From contig JAYKKM010000416.1 in assembly GCA_035772405.1 (NCBI GenBank), positions 1,706,001 to 1,770,000 on the forward strand: a stretch of 64,000 nucleotides of DNA, written 5' to 3'. Positions within the stretch are counted from its first letter, which is position 1. Each line of letters opens with the position of its first letter. Made by a program: the position numbers and the translations under genes. This document shows positions 30,838 through 41,300 of the stretch, piece after piece. The notes beneath the pieces were generated by a model. The model was not told the DNA's origin. It did no database searches and saw only the letters and a program-made list of their open reading frames with translations. Origin of the DNA: Chrysogorgia sp. JL179-B06. Its lineage: Eukaryota > Cnidaria > Anthozoa > Scleralcyonacea > Chrysogorgiidae.

Positions 30838-31890
30838 AACAGGATCCTGTAGGATCCTGTAGGATCCTACTAGGATCCTAAAGTCATCAGGATCCTGACA
30901 AGGATCCTGATAGGATCCTGATGTGATCAGGATCCTAATCAGGATCCTACTAGGATCCTAAAATCAACAAGATCCTGACCAGGATCTAATAGGATCCTAA
31001 AATCACCAGGATCCTGACCAGGACTCTGATAGGATCCTAATGTGGTCAGGATCCTAACCTTTTTAGGATCCTAATTAGGATCCTAGTAAGAGCTTTAAAA
31101 ATATTTCAGGATCCTGCCACCTGAACAGGATCCTGAACAGGATCCTATCAGGAAAATTTAAGATCCTGTCATTAATATTCAAGATCCTGAACAGGATCCT
31201 ATCAAGGAAAATCTAAGATCCTGTCATTAATATTCAAGATCCTGAACAGGATCCTATCAAGGATAATCTAAGATCCTGTCATTAATATTCAAGATCCTGA
31301 ACAGGATTCCTGAACAGGATCCTATCAGGAAAATCTAAGATCCTGTCATTAATATTCAAGATCCTGAACAGGATCCTATCAAGGATAATCTAAGATCCTG
31401 TCATTAATATTCAAGATCCTGAACAGGATCCTATCAGGAAAATCTAAGATCCTGTCATTAATATTCAAGATCCTGAACAGGATCCTATCAAGGATAATCT
31501 AAGATCCTGCATTAATATTCAAGATCCTGAACAGGATCCTATCAGGAAAATCTAAGATCCTGTTATTAATATTCAAGATCCTGAACAGGATCCTATCAGG
31601 AAAATCTAAGATCCTGTTATTAATATTCAAGATCCTGAAAAGGATCCTATCAGGAAAATCTAAGATCCTGTCATTAATATTCAAGATCTAGCTTAATGAC
31701 AGGATCTTGCTCAGACAGGGTTAGGATGAAGTTAGGATCCTGTTCAAGATCCTGAACAGGATCCTATGTTCAAGATCCTGAACAGGAGCCTATCCTGAAC
31801 AGGATCCTTGCTTCAAGATCCTGAACAGGATCCTATCGAGGAAAATCTATGATCCTGTCATTAATATTCAAGATCCTGAACAGGATTAGT
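30838..31890. repeat. AGGATCCT palindromic repeats, ~55-bp tandem unit
   Basis: Over a kilobase built around the palindrome AGGATCCT and its partner AAGATCCTGAACAGGATCCT. From about 31130 to 31690 there is a regular unit of about 55 bp (AAGATCCTGAACAGGATCCT, ATCAAGGATAATCTAAGATC, CTGTCATTAATATTC), roughly ten copies. The first 300 bases and last 200 bases are less regular. A related cluster lies at 34385-34660. Confidence 0.9.
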
Positions 31891-33389
31891 GTTTGTGATT
31901 ATCCCTTCACAAGAAGAATAACGATAGACGCCAACTTCGTCTGGTTGTCTTGCCATTTGTCCGCTTGAGAGACTAGGCAGTCGATAGTCAATAGTCCCTT
32001 GGAACAGCGTCACTTATAGGTCCTTCGCGATTGAGATCTCACAATTTTTCGAAGTTATCTTATTACTTATCGCGCAACAAAACACCTCTCCTATTTGCAA
32101 TACAATGTTTATTTTTTTACTAAAACTTAATTAGCGCATACCTTTTCATTTGTTGTTTTGCGAAGTGCTAAGTAAACAATGTCAATCATGCTAATGAGGT
32201 TTGTACGCTTTTATGAATAGGATTTTGGCAGGAGTTCCTTTCGCCAAACTCCCGCCTAGAAAACTAGGCTAGTGATAATATAGGCTAGTGATAATATAGT
32301 TCGAGTCGTTGGTGAAAAGTTCGAATTGGAGAAACTAATTCAAAATTACTCAGGCCGCGACAATTGAAGAGAGTGGAGAAAACATCAGACGTTTGGGAAC
32401 CGTCTTCTAGCTGCCATACAATGTTGTCAGCAACTAAAAGAGAAACTGCGCGCATTTCTCATTCCAACAAGGTTAGATAAATACGCTTGTTATGTTCATT
32501 TTAATTTGTATGAGCAATTACTAGTTTTAAAAGCGGGGCGGATGCGGATGTAGCCTGCGTGAAGATAATGATGATAGCTGAGAACACAGAAAATGCAAGT
32601 GAGGGGGTAAAACGCACATGAGAAAACTATAATTTCACGTTCTGTCATCTGAAAAAAACTGTGGATTTCATGTCACATGCTTAAAATCATAAGACGTTTA
32701 CATGAAATATTTTGTGTGTCATATCATCCCATCAAGCAGGATAGGTATACAAACACCCCCATGGTCACACCAGTTATTGACGTCGTGAAAACCGATTCCA
32801 CTTCAGTTACTCGCTTCTTCCGATGAGAAGACATCTTTGCGTTTCTGTTTAAAGTTTTAATTGGCGCTAACGTTACTGTGCGTTAACTGTGTGTCTTTTA
32901 CGCTTGAGGAATTCGAGCGAGTAAACAACGTGTGGCTTACGGCTTTACATTTACACCTCGATATCACTGAGATCGATGCCAATGAAAAGCCGTTAAACAG
33001 ATTGCTGCTTTATAATTCAGAATTAATTTCCTGCACAATCCGAAGCCAGGTTATATACTGCCACATTTGCAAGGTATCAAAAGAATCAAATCTGCTTCCG
33101 TGCTCCTCCGTTCCCGCTTGACCGTGCGTGAAGTTGACTTGAACAACTTCGTAACAAACAAACGGACTTTTCTCCGCCCTTCCTTGGACTTTATGGTGTT
33201 TTTCCTGGTTAAATAAAATTATCATTGTTTCAAACAGTTCGGTTTGTTTATTATATAGTTTGAATCGCTGTGGTCTCATATACTATATCAGGACGAAATG
33301 AATCCTAACTTAGCGTTTTATTTTTACGCCGTGGTTGGAGGTCCGACAATTTGTAGGGATATTTTAATAGGGTTAGGATTTTTTAGGCT
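31891..33389. other. Sequence without a confident gene
   Basis: Contains a small direct duplication (GCTAGTGATAATATAG twice near 32270). An 86-codon plus frame at 32861-33121 has no recognisable features or good splice sites. Nothing else is supported. Confidence 0.4.
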
Positions 33390-33586
33390 TTTTCCCCATC
33401 AGATGGCTTAACTCTGAAACGACGTCAAAGCTCGAGACACCCAGAAGAAGTTCTTCCAGAGCTTGTATATGCTGACGACATCGCAATCATGGAAAACACA
33501 TTGAAAGAAGCAGAAGATCTTTTACACCGGGATGAGGAAGCTGCACAATCTATTGGACTATTATTGAATGCTAAGAAAACAAAGTT

Positions 33587-33790
33587 TATGCAGCTTAATC
33601 CAGTGGTAGAAGAACCTCTCTGAGCACTTGATACGAATCTGAGATTAATAAAGCGTGAAGTGTGTTTGTGTAGCTTCCTATGTAGATAAAGTCATCCACT
33701 TTATTAATCTCAGATCCATCAAGTGCTCGGAGAGGTTCTTCTACCACTGGATTAAGCTGCATAAACTAGAAGCTACACAAACACACTTCA
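33587..33790. repeat. Inverted duplication inside the RT relic
   Basis: TATGCAGCTTAATCCAGTGG and onward to about 33653 reappears as reverse complement at 33699-33764 with few mismatches. The GTGAAGTGTGTTTGTGTAGC stretch after the left arm reappears inverted after the right arm. Confidence 0.85.
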
Positions 33791-33836
33791 CGATGTTAAC
33801 ACTCGTATTGGCAAAGCTTGGGGTGCTCTAAATCGC

Positions 33837-33945
33837 TTTCTAAAGTTTGGGCATCTCAGATCAAAAGAACAACAAAGAAGAAATTAAATCCCTTTCTAAA
33901 GTTTGGGCATCTCAGATCAAAAGAACAACAAAGAAGAAATTATTC
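33837..33945. repeat. Tandem duplication (~57 bp, two copies)
   Basis: TTTCTAAAGTTTGGGCATCT and the following bases through AACAACAAAGAAGAAATTA occur twice back to back inside the RT relic. Confidence 0.9.
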
Positions 33946-34384
33946 AAGGCAATGTTGAGTCCATCCTCCTTTATGGTTCTGATTCTTGGACATTAACGAA
34001 ATCACTCTCCAAATTAATTGATGGAACTGCCACAAGAATGCTGCGGATGGTACAAAACATCTCATGGAAATCACGTACCACTAACAAGGCACTGTTATGG
34101 GTCATATCCTCGCCTATCAACCATCATAAGGCAGAGGAGGCTCGCACTAGCTGGTCATGCAGCAAGACACAATGAACCAGCAGGAAGAGTGTTATTATGG
34201 AAACCGGATGTACACAGAAGAGTTGGGCGACATAACACCACACTGAAGAATTACATGTAGTCCTTGACGAAGACACTGGACTTGAAGGTGATGAACTGCG
34301 TGCGATTATGTTGGATAGAGTGAGCTGGAGGAAGAATTATATCATGGCACCAACTGGCGTTGGATGAAGATAAGTCTAGGTCTA

Positions 34385-34662
34385 AGTATAAATCCTGCAG
34401 GATATTTCAGAATCCTGTATAAGATCCTGTAGGATATCTCAGGATCCTGTACAAGATCCTGTAGGATATTCTAGGATCCTGTACAAGATCCTACACGATA
34501 CTTCAGGATCCTGTACAAGATCCTGTAGGATATTTTAGGATCCTGTATAAGACCCTACAGGATACTTCAGGATTCTGTAGGATCTTGTACAGGATCCTAC
34601 ATGATTGTATAGGATCCTGATAGGATTGTGTAGGATCCTGTAGGATCCTGTACAGGATATAT
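34385..34662. repeat. AGGATCCTGTA palindromic repeats, second cluster
   Basis: Tandem units of about 36 bp such as AGGATCCTGTACAAGATCCT plus GTAGGATATTTC, followed by a TA dinucleotide run at 34658-34680. Related in core to the cluster at 30838-31890 but with a different spacer. Confidence 0.85.
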
Positions 34663-34989
34663 ATATATATATATTATATATTAAGTAGAATTCATCAGCA
34701 AAGATCACCAGGAGTTGGACTAGAGGTGAACATCTTGATGTATTAGTACATTGTTTAAGTTTTTATTTGTATTAAGTAACCATATTATTATATTTTTATA
34801 CACTAAGTAACTATTGTATTCTATTTAATAATTATTTAATATAATTACAGTATAACTGTTATTATAATTTTAAAAGTGTTTAATAAATTAAATTAAATCC
34901 ATATTGACTCTTGTAGCTTTGATTTCATTTTCGGTGTGATTATATGTTTACGCCTGCATATAGTTATTTTTGTATTTCTCTAATTCAAG

Positions 34990-35185
34990 TTTTGGAGTCA
35001 TATTTTTGGAGTAGGTATCTACTCCAACAGGAGTTATTTTTACTCCAATTTTGGAGTCGCGATTACTCCGAAAATGGAGTTAAAATGTTGGAGTAAAAAT
35101 TAACTCCAAAAAAGGAGTCATTCTGTACCTTTTTTTTCTACTCCACTTTTGGAGTCAAATTAACTCCTTGAAAATAACAGTGATA
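34990..35185. repeat. GGAGT/ACTCC palindromic repeat cluster 2
   Basis: Short inverted units such as GGAGTTATTTTTACTCC and GGAGTAAAAATTAACTCC. Same type as the cluster at 29965-30240. Confidence 0.85.
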
Positions 35186-35224
35186 TATAATATATTAATA
35201 TATATATATAAAAGGTCACAAAAC

Positions 35225-36676
35225 TTACCAAGAACTCAAGCAACCTGATAAATATCAAATTTTATAAACAGAAACGAAATGTCGTCTACGTTTTGCTGTA
35301 TGGAACGCACATTGATGTTCTTGCGGTTACTGAAACCTGGCTTTCTAACAAGAATGCTGCTGATACTGCTATAGCTGAAATTATCAATACCTTACAAGAT
35401 TACAAGTTTCTTCATTTGCCAAGATCCCATACGAAAGGAGGTGGAGTTGGCTATTCCTTCGCAAGGGTTTTAGTCACCGTAAATGAAAATGATGTCTTAA
35501 CGTTTGCGTCAATGGAATATATGGATCTTTCCATATCATCGACTCAAACGCATATTCGCCTCATCACAGTTTAGACCTCCCCCATCTCGTAAGAACAAGC
35601 TTACGACATTCGTGTTCTTGAATGATTTTTCTACGCTTTTAGAAGAATTAGTTGTTCTTAACAAATAGTTAATTGCTGGGGATTTCAATTTCCATATGGA
35701 TGTTGTTAATGATGATGCTAGTAGGTTTATGGAACTCCTGGATTCAGCAATACAACAAATAGTTACTCATGGTGTGAATCATCGCTGTAGCCACACACTG
35801 TACATTATTATTGATCATCAGGAGGATAGTTTGCTGTCTGCAGCCATGGAGATCTTCTCTGATCTACATTCAGATCACAGTGCAGTTGTTTGCAGCATGG
35901 AGTTTCCGTGACCCAGATCCTCTAAAAAAGTTATTAATCATCGAGATTTACATCGTATAGACTTATAGGCATGGCGAAAAGATATCCTTGACTCGCAATA
36001 AATTTGTTCGTCCTTATCTGATGTAAACACTGTTACTGATCAGAACAGTTCAATTGTGTATTATCTGAGCTTTTTGGACAAACACACAACCAAACGGACA
36101 CGCTCGATTATACCCTTCGCCCAAATGCTCCATGGTTTAATGATAGCTTAAGAGTTATGAAGAAACAGAAACGAAAGTCTGAGCGTAAATTTATTTCTAC
36201 GCCTTCAGGTTCATCATCAATTGTACAAGGAACAACGTCGTATATATATACGCAAAGGCAATTGATTTTGCAAAAACAGATTATTATAAGGCTAAGATAT
36301 CTAACTCAGATCAGAATCAGCTATTTCACATGATTGAGGGGACGTTCCGAGTAAAATGTATTCCCTTACTGTCATCACATGATTCTTCGCATGACCTGGC
36401 TGATGCTTTTAGTTGTTATTTTTCAACAAAACGATTCAGTTACTTCGAGATAAACTTACTAGTAAACATGCAGTCAGTTAAGAAGCTATCTATAGCAGTT
36501 GACTCTCCTTGTTGTAAAAGCACACTCAGTGAATTTACTGCTGTGTCTGAAAGCTTCGTCTGTAACACTATCATACAGTACTCGTCTAAGTCCTGTGCCT
36601 TAGATCCTGTACACATCTGCTAAAGGAATCTCTTGACTTGTTATATATAGCTGTCCCAATAACTGACATTATATCA
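35225..36676 (+). pseudogene. Non-LTR retrotransposon relic, copy B (endonuclease and start of RT)
   Basis: Plus-strand APE-type endonuclease followed by the linker to RT: THIDVLAVTETWLSNKNA, LPRSHTKGGGVGYS, AGDFNFHMDVVN near 35680, and FSDLHSDHSAVVCSM near 35855-35900. The site usually read H-T-L-D-L-I-I reads HTLYIII, so one catalytic Asp is lost. The RT linker KKLSIAVDSPCC and SSKSCALDPV at 36478-36610 matches copy A at 1-775. Nucleotide similarity stops at about 36676. Several frame breaks make it dead. Confidence 0.8.
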
Positions 36677-37919
36677 ATGCATTTTTTAATGGGGAAAATG
36701 TGCAAAAGGGCCTCGTTGGCCAATTGTCCCGCCCTGACAGCTGTTAGCACAGAAGACTTTAGACAAGATTTCTCTCTAAGTTGTGGTGATACCGTGACAG
36801 CCTGATAGGATGTATAATTATAACTGGGAAGGGATTAATGTTGTGTCACTTTGCGTCTTTGCGATCACATCTGATCAGAATTAAAGGGGAACTGTAGTCA
36901 AAAAACAAATTACTTTTAAATAAAAGGCCTTTAAGTATAATGTTTATAGAAATGTTAATAGTTTTACGATATCTGCTCTTGTACTCAGTGCATTTTTTAA
37001 GGAACAAGACGCCCGCTAGGCGTTAACTCGGGCTACTTTTAGGGACATGGCGCGCATATTTCCTGCGGAGATGGGTATGCATTGGTGGCATGTACGCATG
37101 TTAGACCGTTGGAATTAGAAAACCCGCTCACTTGTATTATATTACAAAGCATAATTTTTAATGCATTGATTTCTGTAATCAGGCACTGAAGGCATTGTGC
37201 AGCGCTCGTTTAAAGTGGGAACTTTTAGAAGCAAGTTGGCCTGATTTTTCTTCGTCCTCATTTCTAGCCACGCAGATTCCCCCCCACGCAGACGAAATTT
37301 AATGTAAACAAGGGGACAAGTCTCGCTTTAATCGCTTACGCATTTTCTCATATAACATCTGATCTTCACATTTTAAGTAGACGAAACCTACAGCGTTCGA
37401 TTCGTCAGATTCAAGTGATATTGATTTAAATCGGACAAAAACACAACGTTTCACAATGATTAATATTATTATGAACTATATTTATTATTATGAACTATAT
37501 TTCAACACGGTACAATTTCACCTGATAAATTAATTATTTACAAAGAAAAGAAAAAAGGTGATCTTCCAACCGGCCGTGCTTATACTAGTAAAAATATGAA
37601 TTACGATATTTACAAGAAAGTTAATTATAACTATAGATAAGAACAAAGGCAAAATGAATATGTTACTTAATGTTAACATGTACGTTTTATGCTAGTTTTA
37701 AAATTAGCAATAGTTTCCGAGGACTTTTGTGATAAAGAAAGACAGTTCCAGACTTCCGCCCCTCATGCATTTTTCATATTGTTTGTTTTTGGTTTGGGTA
37801 ATGTCAAATTGGCTCTCGATTGTCTTGTGTTATGGTCGTGTACGTCACTAATATTTATAAACATATCACACAAATAATCAGGAACCATTCTGTTTTTTAC
37901 CTTGTACATGAAAATTGAA
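36677..37919. other. Sequence without recognised content
   Basis: A 19-bp duplication (TATTATTATGAACTATATT) lies near 37465-37500. No exon or element was recognised. Confidence 0.4.
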
Positions 37920-38978
37920 AGTTGTTACATCCTTCGTTTTTCGAGGTTCGGAATTCCTAGCTTACTTAGATATATAACTCGTTAGTCTTCGATAACAGTT
38001 CGATCAAGTAATATGTCAACTCTCTGACCATGTGGTCGCTGTCTCTCTCAGCTTCGATCACGTGACTAGATTAATATATTAATATACTACATTCCTCCCT
38101 TACTAGTATTAATAATTTATTGTAATGTGCTTATTGTTAATTAGGTTCTGCATTAAACGTCACTTATAACTCAAGTACATCCTGACTGGTAATATTCTGG
38201 TTGTTTGCAAGTGCGGTTTGATCTTCTTAGTGGGACTGGTGGAGGGATTTCTTCTATATCTTCAGGTGGATAAATGGGTTGGTTTGGTGGTTTGGTGGTT
38301 CTGGTGGTAGATCAATTTCTTGGTTTTCGGTGTCTATGTCGTTGTCAATCTCTTCATCAATCGGGATCATGATTCCTTCATGTAGAACTTTCTTTACATG
38401 TGCTGAGTTTCTGCGATGAGTTTGTCCATCATTTCTTTAAATACGATTTGAGATCCATTTACCTTGATGACTTTTACTGGGTCTTTGTGAAAGGTGGTAG
38501 AAAACTTGTTTTTGGTGTTTTTGTTGAACTTCGTTTGCTCACCTGCGTACGTAAGAAGTAGAGCTCGTTTGACGGTCGGATCATTCTCTCGCAGACTTAT
38601 CATGAGATTCTCGAACCTTCTCTGCCATTTTCTCCATTTTGTGCTGAGTGTTGTTCGATCGCTGTGTGGGTCGAACGGCGGAAAAGATGGTAGTCCGCTT
38701 CGTGGGACATGGTCAGAGCGTTGACAATATTACTTGATTGAACTGTTATCGAAGACTAACGAGTTATATATCTAAGGTTGTAAACAAGTTCATATTGTTC
38801 TCTATTAAATATAATATTCAAGTAGAAGTCCAGAATATTACAATGGCGACGACGGGCGAAGATCCTACGGCTACGGGAAGCCAAACCACAGCAAACAGTC
38901 AACAATCGACAACAATAAACGGTCGCTGTCTCTCTCAGCTTCGATCACGTGACTAGATTAAAATATTAATATACTACA
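37920..38978 (-). mobile_element. Rearranged Ty3/gypsy-like LTR element relic
   Basis: Minus-strand LTR starts TGTAGTATATTAATA occur at 38978 and 38091; the second is preceded by a purine tract (GGGAGGAA at 38092-38100). Between them lies the end of a Ty3/gypsy pol: HKDPVKVIKVNGSQIV, then, one frame over, GQTHRRNSAHVKKVL, and a C-terminal RRSNRTCKQPEYY. Segment 38704-38920 is inverted relative to the rest: read on the plus strand it gives an LTR end, a leader and a gag start (MATTGEDPTATGSQTTANSQ). Most of gag-pol is missing. The LTR 3' edge near 37920-37970 is uncertain. Confidence 0.65.
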
Positions 38979-40140
38979 AACGCCTATGGCGCACGCTCTT
39001 ATCTATTTCTTTGGTTGGGCCAAAACATTATAGACATATAAACATTATAGCGGGCGTCTTGTTTATTTGTAAAATAATGTTTACCCTACGCATTGATCAG
39101 ATTGATTAAATCAAGCGTTATGTAACCCTTGTGATGCGTAATTATTTAAATATAAGAAATTGTTTCTGAATTATTTTTATGAAAATAATAAAATAATAGA
39201 ATACAATTGCCCGGGTCTCCATGACGTGAACGAAACCCTCGTGAAATAATAAAAACACTCGAGAAGTTGAGAAAGGCCACGACTCGTGCTTCTCCCTACA
39301 CTTCTCTCGTGTTTTTATTACGGACGTAACTCGGATTTTGATCACATTATAGTGACCTGGACAAAAGTATAAAAAGTTCCGGGGTTTGGGATACTCTTAT
39401 CGGATATTGACAAATCAGTGCAGGTGTATATCATGTGCATATTATTTCATAATGAACTGTTCAATTTTCAGCCGATATATTATGACTGCCGATTCAATGG
39501 AATGGGATTACTGGCTTCTAATTGTTATGCCACTATGACATATTATCTAATTAGGTGCAATAACTTACTCCTACGCTCATTACATCCCGCTGTTTGTGTT
39601 GGCTGGCGAATAACATATCTAACATATGACCATGAGAAAAGTAGAAATTGAAAATACATGCGCTTGGCATAATATCATAATATATGGCATAATATATAGT
39701 ATGATGTTTAATAGCTCTTACAGTTTAGGACTTGTTTGAAAAGGAAGCGAAAACCCGTTTAAGGAAAAATTAACTCACTTCTTGAGTCCAGATCTTCTTT
39801 GTCATGTTAATAATAAATTTGGCAGAAGTATAGTAATGATTAGAATGGAACGTATGGACGAGTGATTATCACGCAGTTGTAAGTAAGTGTCTGGCAAACT
39901 CGCATTTATGTTCAAATAGCCTTGGCGGAGACTGCATGCAGCGGAATATTTGAATTTTTTCAACTTTCAGGTAATCACACAGTACATATATATGTATATA
40001 TATAAGAGATTTCGTGTGTTTTGTAATTCCTATCTTATTTTTGCTATAGTTATATAGAAAGAGAGGTTTCCTGTTAATTGCGAAGGATAAATGTTTGCAG
40101 CCCTTTGAACTAATTAGCGTATGTAGCTTTTAAGAAGCTG
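38979..40140. other. Sequence without a confident gene
   Basis: An imperfect hairpin (AATAAAAACACTCGAGAAG against CTTCTCTCGTGTTTTTATT) lies at 39248-39319. No exon was recognised. Confidence 0.4.
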
Positions 40141-40440
40141 TTGACTGTTGTGGTCTAGTCAGGTTACCACACATGTCTATGAGCTGCGAGACGCAGGTTC
40201 AATCCTTGGTCGCACCACCACTTAGGCTTAAAATAATTGAGGAGCAAGTGTTAAAATACCTCTTAAAATAATTGAAGAGAAAGTGTTGCCTTTGCAACAA
40301 TACCAGCAAATGGTAAGACTTTCGGGTCTTCCCTTTAAATCGTAATCTGCTCGGAACCCCTATCAGTTGGGGGTTCATATAGTTTGAAAGTTGCAGTAAT
40401 GAATAGGATAGTTTTAATTGATTATTCATTCATTCTATTA
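40141..40440 (+). mobile_element. tRNA-derived SINE candidate
   Basis: A-box-like TGGTCTAGTCAGG at 40151 and B-box GGTTCAATCC at 40196, spaced as in a pol III promoter, ending in CGCACCACCA. A non-tRNA body of about 200 bases with GGTAAGACTTTCGGGTCTTC follows. The clover leaf is imperfect, so this is a SINE head rather than a tRNA gene. The 3' end is not defined. Confidence 0.4.
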
Positions 40441-40689
40441 GGTATAGCATTGATCATATGAATATGATGTCATTGTAATCGCCGGCCACTGTAATAGTTT
40501 TTGTGTGAAGTCAGAGCTCCGGTGAAATGGTCTAACCATTTACTATTTTACTGGAGTAATCTATAGTAGCTCGCCATGGTCACTCGGTCGCATGGAACTA
40601 CCGGTCGGTCGGTCGCATCGAACTGCCGAGGCATTAATGCGTTGGCTGTGATCGCAGCAGATATGAGTTTATTATATTAGTAAAAGATG

Positions 40690-41300
40690 GATTTGGATGA
40701 GGTTTTTATATCCTCATCCAAATCATTCGATATATTTTGTCCTTGAAAAAGAATAGAAAATTTTCCATAATTCGTTCTAACTGAAGGTATACAATAAGAA
40801 TTTTTAACAGATAAAATAAATTCTTAAAGGAAACAGGGTCATTGTAGAAATCAGGCATGAATAATGCATTATGAAGCAGGACTAAAGCGGGAAGTTTTAA
40901 CAAGCCAAGATTTTTAAATAAAGGGTCAGTATGTTCATCGAATCTGGAGAACTTTATTAGAAGTACGGCTCTTTTTAGTAGAAATGTTTTAGTTTAAATG
41001 TTTTAGTTTAAATGTTTTAGTTTAAATGTTTTAGTTTAAATGTGAATCGATATAAATACCTAAATATTTATATATATATATTTCTCTTGTTTTACAGCCA
41101 TTTGATTTATGAATAATTTAGGAGTATATGTAATCTTTTTAGCAATGTGGAAAATCACAGAATTGGTCTTATCAATATTTAAAAAAGGTTTATTTGCACA
41201 CAACCATATATAGACATTTGATAATTGTAGAGGTGCTAAAATACTCCGCGGTCTGTGCTGTGGTAAACTAACTGATAATAAGGTTGTAAATCACGATAAA
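40690..41300 (-). pseudogene. LINE RT relic next to the satellite
   Basis: Minus-strand pieces: NLFLNIDKTNSVIFHIAKKI and FINQMAVKQEKYI near 41200-41080, then KYLGIYIDSHLN near 41075-41040 (the YLG-x-x-I-D motif), then RFDEHTDPLFKNLGLLKLPA and LLHNALFMPDFYND near 40950-40850. This is the RT thumb and C-terminus of a CR1/L2-like LINE. A 14-bp tandem repeat interrupts it at 40984-41043. Confidence 0.7.
40984..41043. repeat. 14-bp tandem repeat inside the RT relic
   Basis: Four copies of AAATGTTTTAGTTT directly after the conserved YLG-x-x-I-D codons of the relic. Confidence 0.9.

Larger units (their letters stand above)
33390..34370 (+). pseudogene. LINE RT relic (YADD part and C-terminus), rearranged
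   Basis: Plus-strand pieces: DGLTLKRRQSSRHPEEVLPE, then VYADDIAIMENTLKEAEDLL with an intact YADD, then GLLLNAKKTKFMQLNP near 33590. After a 180-base inverted duplication, the C-terminal part follows: NVESILLYGSDSWTLTKSLS, TATRMLRMVQNISWKS and RLALAGHAARHNEPAGRV with RVSWRK at the end. Order is normal for a LINE RT, but fingers are missing and the inverted and tandem duplications disrupt it. Confidence 0.8.

Noticed and set aside
31499..31684. Open frame with repeated NILDFPDRILFRILNI-like text
   Set aside because: Translation of the 55-bp AGGATCCT repeat.
32861..33121. 86-codon plus-strand frame as a gene
   Set aside because: No family resemblance, no trustworthy splice sites and an overlapping minus frame of equal length.
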